Positions 22,836 to 34,000 of a stretch of DNA of 64,000 bases are shown here, piece by piece. The position numbers and the translations under genes were made by a program. The first letter of the stretch is position 1; every line of letters begins with the position of its first letter. The stretch is from Bolinopsis microptera (lineage: Eukaryota; Ctenophora; Tentaculata; Lobata; Bolinopsidae), in contig NC_087072.1 in NCBI RefSeq assembly GCF_026151205.1, positions 25,385,799 to 25,449,798 of the forward strand. Reading direction: 5' to 3'. The notes under the pieces were generated by a model, which was not told where the DNA came from, did not search any database, and was given only the letters and a program-made list of their open reading frames with translations.

Positions 22836-24600
22836 GCAATCGGTATGCAATTATAGTCAAGTCAGTTATACAAATCGTGAGAGACATTTCATACTTTGAA
22901 GTTTGAAGAGATGCTCCTCTTGGACTCTTCAATCATTTTTGTTTTCAGGAGCTAACAGTCAAATATTGAATATGGATGAGATCTTAAATTTTGCATATCC
23001 CTACTGTTACTTCCCAGGGTTGGATTAGGTTACCACTAATACTAATCCCATACCATGGAAACTCCATTTATAAACCGCTTAATCACATTATTTTTGTTTT
23101 AATCAAGAAAACGGTAAGAGTTAGGAGTTATTTTTATTGTTATTTGCTAGACAATTTTGTTACAGTCTGATGCAGGTTTTCGACTGAGTGGGTTTATACT
23201 TTCGCAATATTGTTTTAACTGCAATAGCGAAATTCAGCCGAAAGTTGGGTTGTACTAGTACCTATACTACTAGTGTAAATTAAGTGTAATGTAAAGACTC
23301 AGCGATTCAATATTTAATATACTTTTTATCATAATATTTTATTACTGGGCGGCGCTCAGCCTGTCATTCCGCCGAATCTTTATTCGGTGTTTATGAACAT
23401 AATAGCCTGGGGTCCCCAGATAAAAGATTTTATTACACACCAGGTTGATTTGATTCGCATTTGGTGCACTGAAGATTTTTATTTTGCAAGTGCAACGTGT
23501 TTTGAAGAGTTTATAACGTGCAGTCTGACACCTGCGTTATGCACTATGCAGCTCATATTATTTCGATTCATGAGTACTTACTAGCTTATATTATTATTTG
23601 TTATTATTATTATATTATTAAGACGGCAGGTTTTATTAATAGGTCTAGGTTATACTCGCAAAATACTTGTTCCAGGACTTCGCAGCTTCGAAACGCCGCG
23701 CGAACTATCATTATTGCTTTGCAGAGCAACTTGATCTGAATTGTATCACGTCATGACACCCATCGTCGTTTCACTATAGTACAGTTTCACTATAGTATAG
23801 TTTCACTATGGTAGAGTTTGTACAATACATGGGGAGCCGCACACTCGTGCACGGCGGGTCATACAACGTATGACAAGATCTGAAAGGGTTGATATCGTCA
23901 ATCAAATTTGTTTCAAATATTAAATTAATTATTAGTCGATAAGATCGACTGAAGACCGCCGACGAGTCCAACTCGGCGCGCGCCTTGGTAGGTTATAAAC
24001 TTACAACAAGTCCTTGATTCACGATGTCAATCCTTTGCATCTCGTCGATCTGCATACATTTGTGGTTGCGATAAGCATTATTTGATGCGCGCGCGACCCA
24101 GTAGTGCATCGCGCTACAAAACAAGTCCTATCGTTATTTGTATCATGTATATTGAAAGCTAGATCCTATTATATTTTTGTTCGAGATGCGGTCTGTTTGT
24201 TGTTAGTATTGATCTTCACATAGCCATGTGTCTACGCGTACTGCGTGACGCGCCTTCGGCGGTCGCGCGCTAGTGCAAGCGAGAGGGCTCTGGTTAGAGC
24301 AAGTATTATTTAATGTGTGCCACTTCAGACGCTCTAGGATCAATCGGAGGGTGATCCTATATTTAATTGTATATATCTGATTAAAACATAATTTACTGGG
24401 CCGCGCTCAGCCTGTCATTCCGCCTAATCTTTATTATCTTTATTGTTTATGAACTTAATTGACGATGTCAATTCATCGTAGCTCGGCGAGGCCCAGTAGC
24501 GCATTTCGCCGATTTAGTGGTCGCGAGAAGCATAATTGAGTGCGCGGCGCGGCCCAGTAACGCATTGCGCCACAATTATAAACATAATCTTTTACTAATT
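22836..24600. repeat. Repeat-rich intergenic island (several dispersed families)
   Basis: No gene seen. Contents: an old copy of the 93-bp element at about 23885-24007 (CCAACTCGGCGCGCGCCTTG); two copies of a block with GCTCAGCCTGTCATTCCGCC at about 23346 and 24404, which is the core of the roughly 560-bp family at 25519 and 36978; and several copies of a GATGTCAAT...CGGCCCAGTAGCGCAT block at about 24022-24120, 24462-24512 and 24536-24580, repeated at about 27690-27745. A tail AATCAAGAAAACGGTAAGAG at 23101 recurs at about 56069. Confidence 0.6.
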
Positions 24601-24660
24601 TGCTCGCCCAAAAATATCACGTGACTTTGGTTTTTATGGTTTTGCAGCCGTGCAAAACGG

Positions 24661-25275
24661 TGTTACAAAAACCCTAATCCCAACCCTAACCCTAAAGTCT
24701 AAACCCTAACCAAAACCCCGAACTACGAAGCTATCCTTAACCCTTCGAGCGTGCTAAATCACTCTACAGTCGATCTTCGAGATTGTTCTAAAAGGGCCCC
24801 CGACAGTTGAAACCAACTTCAATCGATGTATTTTCGGACGCTGATTCCGAATCACCCCCCTGACATAGGGTTAAAATGCTCCCCTGACGAGATATTGGCG
24901 AAAAACTGTCTCGATCACGTGATATGCCCATATAAGGAAGTTAGTCTAATTTTTCGTTAGGGTTAGGGTTTCAGCAAATGCTTTTGTTATGGATTGGGTT
25001 AGGGTTAGGGTTGGGATCAGACTAAAGGGTTAGGGTTCCGAATAGTCTTTTAGGGCCAGCTAGAGAACGGGTTGAAAAAGTCACGTGACAGTCGAGTGTA
25101 GAGTGATTAATCATCATCCTTAACCCTTACCATGTACCACAACCCTAACCCTTACTCGAGTCCTAAACAATCGAATTCATGTTTTACCCATAACTCTCCA
25201 GGGAAACATTTTTACCCTACGTCATGGGGGGTGATTCGGATTTCGGAATCAGCGTCTAAAAAACACCGATCTAGA
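24661..25275. repeat. Mosaic of interstitial telomere-like repeats with inverted modules
   Basis: Imperfect CCCTAA runs at about 24666-24715 and 25117-25155 and the opposite strand form TTAGGG at about 24955-25040 surround two inverted pairs. One is AATCACTCTACAGTCGA (24758) against its complement near 25090-25110. The other is about 45 bp containing CGCTGATTCCGAATCACCCC (24821-24864) against its complement at 25221-25270. Several CACGTGA motifs are present. The order is A-B-A'-B', so it is not a simple palindrome. It is internal to the window, so it is not a chromosome end. Confidence 0.7.
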
Positions 25276-25518
25276 TCAATTTCATACCCAAAGGGCCTTT
25301 TCACACGAATTTTCTTGAAATTTGGGCATGCGATTTAGTAGAAGCGGATAGCCTGAGGTCTCCAGGTAAAACATAAAAAACATCGCAGAAATCGGCCTTG
25401 ACGGATGTTACTTGTCTAAATTTCTTCGAAGTAGCGCGCGCCGCTTTCTTCTCGAAATGTTATGGCCCGATGGCACGTGCTACGAAGTAGCGCGCGCCGG
25501 GCCAGACCATTAACAATG

Positions 25519-26083
25519 GTCAACAAGAAATGCGGCCGCTTTTCTTTTGTGGATGGCCGCTCAATTTCCCGATCTGTGATGGCGTATTTATCATATTTCA
25601 TACAACCTGGGGACGGCCCAGTCTTTACTGTTTATATAAACATGCAAATATGGCGAAGTGACATGCCGACTGCCGCTCAGTTAATATAATTCTATATTGA
25701 ATTTGAAAATCGTGTATACTTCTATGTAACCATATGTTTATTGTTTATGCAACCTGACACGGATCTGTGCAAAATAGTAATACTAACTCAAAATAATAAT
25801 AATATGCTATTAATTAGTGCCTAGTGGGATACGTACATGATGAAATTAATAATGTACTTGGTTGGTTCAGCGCCGCGCGCCAACAATTATATAATTCAGA
25901 TTGTCACGCAAAATAGCTTTGCGCAGGTAGTCACGTGGGCGATAACAGTGCTCGCAGGCACGTACGGTCGCACACTCGCACACACGGTCGCAAAGCTACC
26001 ATATTAAAAAAACCTCGATCGCTAACCCTTGTCCTTGACTCTTTTGTGCCTTCGGCACTTTGAGTCATGGATCGGGGAAAAAT
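25519..26083 (-). repeat. Dispersed element of about 560 bp, copy 1 (reverse)
   Basis: The reverse complement matches 36978-37529 along its whole length. Shared blocks include TTTTCCCCGATCCATGACTC, CCCACTAGGCACT, TGAGTTAGTATTACTATT, GCACAGATCCGTGTCAG, the TTAACTGAGCGGCAGTCGGC core, and GGCCGCATTTCTTGTTGA at the far end. There is no reading frame of note. It is probably a non-autonomous transposon. Confidence 0.7.
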
Positions 26084-26318
26084 CGGCCTTATGACATATG
26101 AGCTGACATGAGTGGCTGTGTATTGTATCGCGATGACGGCACCGGGTACTTAAAGAGGGAGAGTGGAGACTATTGTAAACAGCGCTACTGTTTACATACA
26201 CTACTATAAAGCTATACACTACTATAACTACTGTTACACTACTTCTACACACTATGTTAATGTCTCACTATTTTATTATTGCAGACAGTTCCTTCCTTTC
26301 TACCTTAGTTGATCTTAC
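26084..26318. other. Non-coding spacer
   Basis: Short interrupted tandem motif (ACACTACTATAA/ACTACT) at about 26205-26255; otherwise featureless. Confidence 0.4.
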
Positions 26319-26600
26319 TTAATCAGGTACCGTCACTTGTCTGATCCAAGCTTTAGCACCAATGGATTTGAACTTTTTCTCTGTTTCAGTTAACAAGTTA
26401 AGTATACTCTGTCTGGCAGATCTGTCTGTACTATAACAGTATTTAGTAAGTTTAGATTCTAATACTTCCCTGCACAGGGGGGCTGTATGCATGTACAAAT
26501 GAGTTATTTGTTTGTTTACGGGGTGTTAGAGTGCGGGTGTAAGAACAGTCAGTTCCACAAGAGGAAATGTCCTCTCCGTCACTACATGGGCAACGACTCC
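26319..26600 (-). CDS. Probable last exon of an unrecognised cysteine-rich protein (partial)
   Basis: An uninterrupted minus-strand frame of about 93 codons, lacking a Met start, ends at TAA (26321-26319). It reads RSRCPCSDGEDISSCGTDC, then SYTRTLTPVNKQITHLYMHT, APLCREVLESKLTKYCYS, and a charged helical C-terminus (NLLTETEKKFKSIGAKAWIR). The composition looks like real protein and not random sequence. The first part has C-x-C and C-x3-C spacing suggestive of zinc binding. A possible acceptor (CCGGAG|T) lies beside the 43-bp minisatellite that would occupy the upstream intron. No upstream exon was identified on the minus strand. I do not recognise the family. Confidence 0.4.
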
Positions 26601-26602
26601 GG

Positions 26603-27555
26603 GTCAGTAACATTCAAACTTATCAGGTACATGGTCAGTAACATTCAAATATACACTGCATGTCATCAGGTACATGGTCAGTAACACTCAAATATACACT
26701 GCATGTCATCAGGTACATGATCAGTAACACTCAAATATACACTGCATGTCATCAGGTACATGATCAGTAACACTCAAATATACACTGCATGTCATCAGGT
26801 ACATGGTCAGTAACACTCAAATATACACTGCATGTCATCAGGTACATGATCAGTAACACTCAAATATACACTGCATGTCATCAGGTACATGGTCAGTAAC
26901 ACTCAAATATACACTGCATGTCATCAGGTACATGGTCAGTAACACTCAAATATACACTGCATGTCATCAGGTACATGGTCAGTAACACTCAAATATACAC
27001 TGCGTGTCATCAGGTACATGGTTAGTAACACTCAAATATACACTGCATGTCATCAGGTACATGATCAGTAACACTCAAATATACACTGCATGTCATCAGA
27101 TACATGATCAGTAACACTCAAATATACACTACATGTCATCAGGTACATGATCAGTAACACTCAAATATACACTGCATGTCATCAGGTACATGATCAGTAA
27201 CACTCAAATATACACTGCGCGTCATCAGGTAAATGGTTAGTAACACTCAAAATACACTGCATGTCATCAGGTACATGATCAGTAACACTCAAATATACAC
27301 TGCATGTCATCAGGTACATGATCAGCAACACTCAAATATACACTGCATGTCATCAGGTACATGGTCAGTAACACTCAAATATATACTGCATGTCATCAGG
27401 TACATGGTCAGTAACACTCAAATATACACTGCATGTCATCAGGTACATGATCAGTAACACTCAAATATACACTGCATGTCATCAGATACATGGTCAGTAA
27501 CACTCAAATATACACTGCATGTCATCAGGTACATGGTCGTAACGCTCAAATATAC
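26603..27555. repeat. 43-bp minisatellite, about 22 copies
   Basis: The unit contains CATCAGGTACATGGTCAGTA and ACACTCAAATATACACTGCA and is 43 bp, with little divergence (GGTCAG/GATCAG and GCATG/GCGTG variants). It abuts the minus-strand exon at 26319-26600. Confidence 0.95.
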
Positions 27556-28060
27556 ATCCTTACTAAAGTATGGCCACATTGGCCATACTTTGGTAAAACA
27601 AACTTCTTGGCGACTCTAACTAGGGCCAGAAAAATTTAGTCATTCAAAATTTGTATATAAATGTGTTGATTTAATGTGTTGATTTAATTGACGATGTCAA
27701 TCCTTCGCAATTTGGCGTGGCCCAATGGCCCAGCATCGCGCTACAAATAAATGTGTAGTTTGTACGGGTTCAATCATAGTCTAGAGTGGGTACAGAATTT
27801 GTTTCCCTCTTATTTTTATAAATTTTGTACCAAATGTTGGCCCATGAATGTGGTTTCGATGAGATCTAAAAGCTGAACTTTATAAGAACGTGATTACTTA
27901 AAATGCTAAAATAGTGACCCCCCCCCCCCCCTCACCCACTTCATATTGCAATTTAACAAATAAACCCGTTTACAAAACTTTTCCCAAAAGCTCCAACTAT
28001 CACAAACTGCTCAAATGACAAATATCTCAATGGTCCTACTTACTAACTTCTAGACAGGAC
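27556..28060. other. Non-coding; contains a hairpin, a dispersed repeat and a poly-C run
   Basis: A perfect 12-bp stem with a 3-base loop lies at 27565-27591 (AAAGTATGGCCA, CAT, complement). A copy of the GATGTCAAT/GGCCCA repeat lies at about 27683-27745, and a C14 run at about 27918-27931. No gene seen. Confidence 0.5.
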
Positions 28061-28062
28061 TA

Positions 28063-28272
28063 CCTTATCGGACGTAATTTTGCCGAAAATGTTGATATGA
28101 TTTAGTCCGATGATAGATATTGACAATAAATTCGTAGTGGATTACTTTTGGGACAACATTTTGACGGACTTTGACTGTAAACGGACAGACGTTATTTGAA
28201 CGGACATTAAAATGAACGCTAGGGCCTCCAGCATGCAATTAATGTACCCGTTCAAATAAAGTCCGATAAGGT
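28063..28272. mobile_element. Small TIR element (MITE-like), about 210 bp
   Basis: Starts ACCTTATCGGACGTAATTTT and ends with the complement (AAATAAAGTCCGATAAGGT). The interior contains further GGAC and GTCCG repeats. A diverged fragment of its right part (CAATTAATGTCCGTTCAAAT) occurs at about 59781-59815. Confidence 0.6.
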
Positions 28273-28724
28273 TGTAGTAGTAAGATATGACAGTATGAAT
28301 CCTAATCTTAAACCCTGATTTTCCTACTCAGGTTTCGAAATGAGACACTATTTGTCAAGATTGGGCGCTTCAAGCTAAACGAGAAACAGCTCGTCACCAA
28401 CATATTTCAGGGATTTGATAGCTGTCATTTGAACATTTACCCTCCTTTTAAAAAGGTTATTACGTTTAATTTGATAAATATCATTTGAATTAATTCCTCC
28501 CTTTGAAATAGTAAATTTTATTCTAATAAGCTGTTAAATAATATTATGATTATTAAGATCAGACAATCGAGAATGATTTAAATTTCCCTTATCTTCATAA
28601 ATGTACTGTTTTGAATCATTGTTACTCATTTCATGATTTAAAGAAATACCTTAGTTAATAATGGTCAACATGTTAATTAGAATAAAGTTTATATATACAA
28701 GTATAAAGTATATTTATAATACAG

Positions 28725-29709
28725 TATACTGCAAACACGCTCTTAAACAATCCTCCCAGGACAAGGGGTCTGGACGATGTTTTGTAGACGCCTCCCTGTC
28801 CCAAGAGGGTGTCTCACAAGTCTCTCAAATCACAAGCCTTGTTAGTTCCGAGCTGGCGTCTCCGTTTGTAGAAACAAAAAGACTCTGTCTTTTTCACGAG
28901 GTTGGAACATTTTCGCTTTTATTACTATTTGACTGCTTCCCTCTAGCCGGTGGGTGGGGAACCAGTGTCGTAATATTTGGGAACCTTCTGTCTTTCCACC
29001 TTTACTTTAGGGAACCTTCTGTCTTTCGTCTTTTACTTTAGGGAGACTTCTATTCATCTACCTTTACTTTAGGGAGACTTCTATTCATCTACCTTTACTT
29101 TAGGGAGGCTTCTATTCATTCCACTTTTACTTTAGGGAAGCTTCTATTTATTCCAACTTTACTTTAGGAAGGCTTATATTCTTTCCATGAAATTTAAACG
29201 TTTAACCTTTAGAATCAAATGTTATTTTGCTTAGCTCTCAATCTGGTAAAGATAACGGTACCTTTTCAATCTTCATAAGGTGCTGCCTCTTACAAACCGA
29301 CTAAACAAGAAGTTTGACAGTTTTCCTCTTCAACTGGCTAGGATTGAGATTTATAAGTCACGTAAGTTATTTCTGATATTTTCCTTCTTACCTTTTCAAA
29401 TTCTTCGAATTCTTCAAAACCGAACACAACTAATATTGTTACTAATATTACAGTTGTGTATTACCAGGAGGAATAGCTGGTGGGATGGGATCAGCAGCTG
29501 AAGTGATAATCCCGTGTAGGAAGGATGACACGAGCGAGGCGAGGATGGTGCGACAATCCAAGTGTAAGGAACAAACCAAACACACTACCACCATATTCAA
29601 ATACTGCTGCTGCACTTTCCTCATGCTCATAGGAGCCCTCATACTCATTCCTATCATTGCTACGGAGATGCTTAACAGACAGAAAGCAACTGTTGTGAAC
29701 GGTAGTTAA
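28725..29709 (+). CDS. Possible three-exon gene for a small single-pass membrane protein (unrecognised)
   Basis: Candidate exons 28725-28867, 29280-29361 and 29468-29709, with compatible phases (0, then 1). The last exon is the best supported. It follows TTACCAG and encodes GIAGGMGSAAEVIIPCRKDD, a basic stretch, then a hydrophobic segment KYCCCTFLMLIGALILIPII, and ends NRQKATVVNGS-stop at 29709. The triple Cys before the membrane segment could be palmitoylated. The middle exon gives VLPLTNRLNKKFDSFPLQLA before a GTAAGT donor. The first exon (CKHALKQSSQDKGSGRCFVD) is weakly supported. A 31-bp tandem repeat occupies the first intron. The upstream end of the gene is not found, and no family was recognised. 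Confidence 0.4.
28985..29190. repeat. 31-bp degenerate tandem repeat, about 6-7 copies
   Basis: Units contain TTTACTTTAGGGAGACTTCT followed by ATTCATCTACC, with increasing divergence to the right. Confidence 0.8.
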
Positions 29710-30138
29710 TTAGTTACCATGGTTACTAAATGGTTACTAATTAGGTTATTAACGTCATTCATTATTCAGTGATTATTCGCAACGAAAATTGTTTATTATA
29801 TTGCGAACATAGTTTTCATCGGTCACATATTTATTGGGAGTTTTGATTTTCTAGACAATACATCCCAAAAACGATTCAGATGCTTTTCTGTATTCCTGAT
29901 AGTGAAACACTGAACTGAATTATTTTGTTTTTCTGTAAAGTTTCTAAAACATAACGATAAGTTTAGATTAAATACCCCTAGTAGTAATAGTAATAGTGAA
30001 GATAGTGTCAACTAATAAAAATAAATGTTGAAAATTAGTAATTTTCAATAGCAGCTGGTGGAAATAACTAACTTTAGTAGTGTGGGCTATACAGTATACA
30101 GTATATATACAGTATACACACTACTAACTCTCAACATA
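29710..30138. other. Intergenic, no gene seen
   Basis: AT-rich, with alternating purine-pyrimidine repeats (ACAGTATACAGTATATATAC) at about 30090-30120. Confidence 0.4.
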
Positions 30139-30941
30139 CAGGGTGGCCAAAAAGCAACTACCCTCACGCAACCGGGCGTCGCAACCCTTTAATCGTCACC
30201 CGGCATCTTTAATTGTCACCCGGCATCTCATCGGCATCTCATCGGCAGCTACTCCCAAACGTGGAACAATGAGCCTCATTAGGCGGTACCAAACATGTTG
30301 GGGGATGACGATCTGATCACTCTGAGTGATATTCGCGTTATATCGGTTGCTGCCCTATAAGCAGTCTCGAACCAATCAGACGGTTGATTGAGTGAGGAGA
30401 TCACTGATTAACTGTCCACCAGATCTTAAAATGACCACAACTCGGCTGAAATTCTGGGAAATCACTTGAATTATGAAACCAAATGTGTCTATAAATTTTG
30501 GAGTTCCTAACTCAAAGCGTTCTCACTTTATGGCGACAATAGTGAAAAAGAGGGAGTGGCGTGCCACAACTTTCAGAAAATTCTAAGTTTGACCCACATC
30601 TTTTATATTATCTGAGATTTTTGTGAAATTCTGACACGAATTACGTGAGTTATTAAGGGTTGCGTTGTTTCCCCATTTGGCTGACGGTCGGCCTCCACTT
30701 TTTAAAAAATTACCTTAAGTGAAGGCTGATGGTCAACAAATAGCGATGTTAGAGCTTGGTGTGAATAAATCCTGACCTCCTTTTACACCATTGGAGTCGA
30801 CTCTCGCAAATGCGAGAGGAAAGATCCTGGGGAGGGCACCATCGTTTTTGGTAGGTTGCATATTTTTTTTTCAAATACATAAATAAAAATAAATTTTTTT
30901 AAAAAGGGTTGCGTGTGGGTAGTTATTTTTGGGCCACCCTG
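30139..30941. mobile_element. Non-autonomous TIR element of about 800 bp (Tc1/mariner-like ends)
   Basis: The left end CAGGGTGGCCAAAAAGCAAC, followed by TACCCTCACGCAACC, matches the complement of the right end (GGGTTGCGTGTGGGTAGTTA, then TTTTTGGGCCACCCTG). This gives TIRs of about 35 bp. A TA precedes the left end, but the matching TA on the right is not exact. There is no transposase frame inside. Confidence 0.65.
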
Positions 30942-31053
30942 GATAATATGCAGCTAATAAACATTAAACAGTTGCCTAATTATTCAACCTAATTTTGTGG
31001 AATCAACGTTACACCCCTGTGGGTAAGTGTAACCTTTATTACCTTGAAATGAT

Positions 31054-34000
31054 ATGCCATTAGTGCGTAAGTGTAACCTTTATTACCCTGAAATGAGATT
31101 AGTGATGTTACTACTGTACTCCCAGCAGCTTATGATAGATATGGTAGATAACACGTCCCTCCCCATCTCTACAAAGCAGCTCTCTAGCAGCATGTCAGTA
31201 ACCATGGTAACAAAGCAGCTGTCTTCTCAGAAGAGGCTAGATCTATACGACCCGTGCCACGCCTCCCTCGTGCTAGCTCAGATAAACAAGTACGGAAGTT
31301 TAAATGAAATTTAAATAAACTGTTCTACTTCATACTAACTGTTATCTTACTCTAATGAAGGAAACGTCACTGAAATTCCACTTTTCACTTTTACTGATGA
31401 TTAATATCCGCAGGTTGTTGGTGATAGGGAAACTAAGTGATGTGTGTATCAAGTGTGGAGTCGAGACCTTCACTTCTAGTCAGCTCCTTCTCTCGGCTAA
31501 CAGTCATTACTTCAAAGCAATGTTCCTAAATGAGTACGGCTAAGATCAAAGGACTATCTAATATATTATTATTATGTGTTCTACTAGAGAGAGACTAGTG
31601 TTAGCGTGGCACTACCATTACATGAGCCTTATCAAATTTAGTGAGGTCACATGTTTATTATTGCAAAGAAGTATTAATGAGGTCACATGTTAATTATTGC
31701 AGAGAAGTATTTTTATAGTTTTAAGAATGACAGCATTTGACGATTTTCAGCTTTGGTGAGAGCAGAAAGAGAAAAGTAACTATTGAAGATGTTGACCCCG
31801 AAATCTTGAAATCCCTGATAGACTTCTGTTCCACATCTCGTTTAACAATAACGAGCGACAATGTGTTCGAAATCTTCAATGCTGCCAACAGGTCAAAACC
31901 TTGTTTAATAGTAAAAGTGAAAGTGAAACATTTGCACTTTTAGGTCCGTTTGATATTATGATTGCGATGTATAAAATATAATGGTGGGACAAGTGACATG
32001 ATGTAATGGTGAGACAAGTGACATGATGTAATGGTGGGACAAGTGACATGATGTAATGGTGGGACAAGTGACATGATGTAATGGTGGGACAAGTGACATG
32101 ATGTAATGGTGGGACAAGTGACATGATGTAATGGTGGGACAAGTGACATGATGTAATGGTGGGACAAGTGACATGATGTAATGGTGGGACAAGTGACATG
32201 ATGTAATGGTGGGACAAGTGACATGATGTAATGGTGGGACAAGTGACATGATGTAATGGTGGGACAAGTGACATGATGTAATGGTGGGACAAGTGACATG
32301 ATGTAATGGTGGGACAAGTGACATGATGTAATGGTGGGACAAGTGACATGATGTAATGGTGGGACAAGTGACATGATGTAATGGTGGGACAAGTGACATG
32401 ATGTAATGGTGGGACAAGTGACATGATGTAATGGTGGGACAAGTGACATGATGTAATGGTGGGACAAGTGACATGATGTAATGGTGGGACAAGTGACATG
32501 ATGTAATGGTGGGACAAGTGACATGATGTAATGGTGGGACAAGTGACACAACATTCCTCAGGTTCGGGTTCAGGAGTGTAGAAGATACGTGCTGTGAGTT
32601 TCTGAAGAGTATGCTCTCAGTCGACAACCATCTTAAACTCTGGCACTTTGGTGATGAAAGGTCAGTAGCATGGTGTGTCAATAAGCAAATAAATGACAAA
32701 AGCGAGCGGTACATCTTAGTTGATATCCACCACTGCCCGTTCAAAGGAGCATTATAATTTCAGAGGAGCTGCGGAGTTAGTGGGATGGTGTGATCAGTTC
32801 ATAAGAGAAAATATACTCCGAATATTCGGCACTCAAGCGTAGGATGATTAGTTAATAAATTTGCTGAATTTTATAAGTTAATTATCTGATTATTTCGGTT
32901 GAGTTTTTAAATTGCCGAAATCAAAACTTCATGGTTAGGTTACTAGCACCCAGGGATGAAGATTTTTGCTTATTATGTTGAACTTCTCCCTCTAATAAAC
33001 TTCTCCACCAGATGGCTAGAGTACCCCTTAGAGTTAGTGAGGACGGTAGCTGGGTCCAATTATTTAACTATTTACAACGAGAGTCAACTGTTCGAGGGTC
33101 TTATCACGTGGGTGAAACACGACCCTCATATCAGATCACAGTTTCTTACTGAACTCTTCGCTTGTATCAGGTGTGTACCCTCATATCAGATCACAGTTTC
33201 TTACTGAACTTTTCGCTTGTATCAGGTGTGTGCCCTCATATCAGATCACAGTTTCTTACTGAACTTTTCGCTTGTATCAGGTGTGTGCCCTCATATCAGA
33301 TTACAGTTTCTTACTGAACTCTTCGCTTGTGTCAGGTGTGTACCCTCATATCAGATTACAGTTTCTTACTGAACTCTTCGCTTGTATCAGGTGTGTACCC
33401 TCATATCAGATTACAGTTTCTTACTGAACTATTCGCTTGTATCAGGTGTGTACCCTCATATCATATTACAGTTTCTTACTGAACTATTCGCTTGTATCAG
33501 GTGTGTGCCCTCATATCAGATTACAGTTTCTTACTGAACTCTTCGCTTGTATCAGGTGTGTGCCCTCATATCAGATTACAGTTTCTTACTGAACTATTCG
33601 CTTGTATCAGGTGTGTGCCCTCATATCAGATTACAGTTTCTTACTGAACTCTTCGCTTGTATCAGGTGTGTACCCTCATATCAGATTACAGTTTCTTACT
33701 GAACTCTTCGCTTGTATCAGGTGTGTACCCTCATATCAGATTACAATTTCTTACTGAACTCTTCGCTTGTATCAGGTGTGTACCCTCATATCAGATTACA
33801 GTTTCTTACTGAACTATTCGCTTGTATCAGGTGTGTACCCTCATATCAGATTACAGTTTCTTACTGAACTCTTCGCTTGTATCAGGTGTGTACCCTCATA
33901 TCAGATTACAGTTTCTTACTGAACTATTCGCTTGTATCAGGTGTGTACCCTCATATCAGATTACAGTTTCTTACTGAACTCTTCGCTTGTATCAGGTGTG

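Noticed and set aside
24661-25155. True chromosome end
   Set aside because: Telomere-like motifs are short, degenerate, in both orientations, and flanked by ordinary sequence on both sides.
28661-29041. 126-codon single-exon gene
   Set aside because: The tail runs through the 31-bp tandem repeat; only a middle part might be an exon, kept with low confidence in the 28725-29709 model.
31876-32744. Three overlapping minus-strand frames of 200-260 codons
   Set aside because: They are products of the 25-bp satellite, open in all frames, and lie antisense over real KLHL exons.
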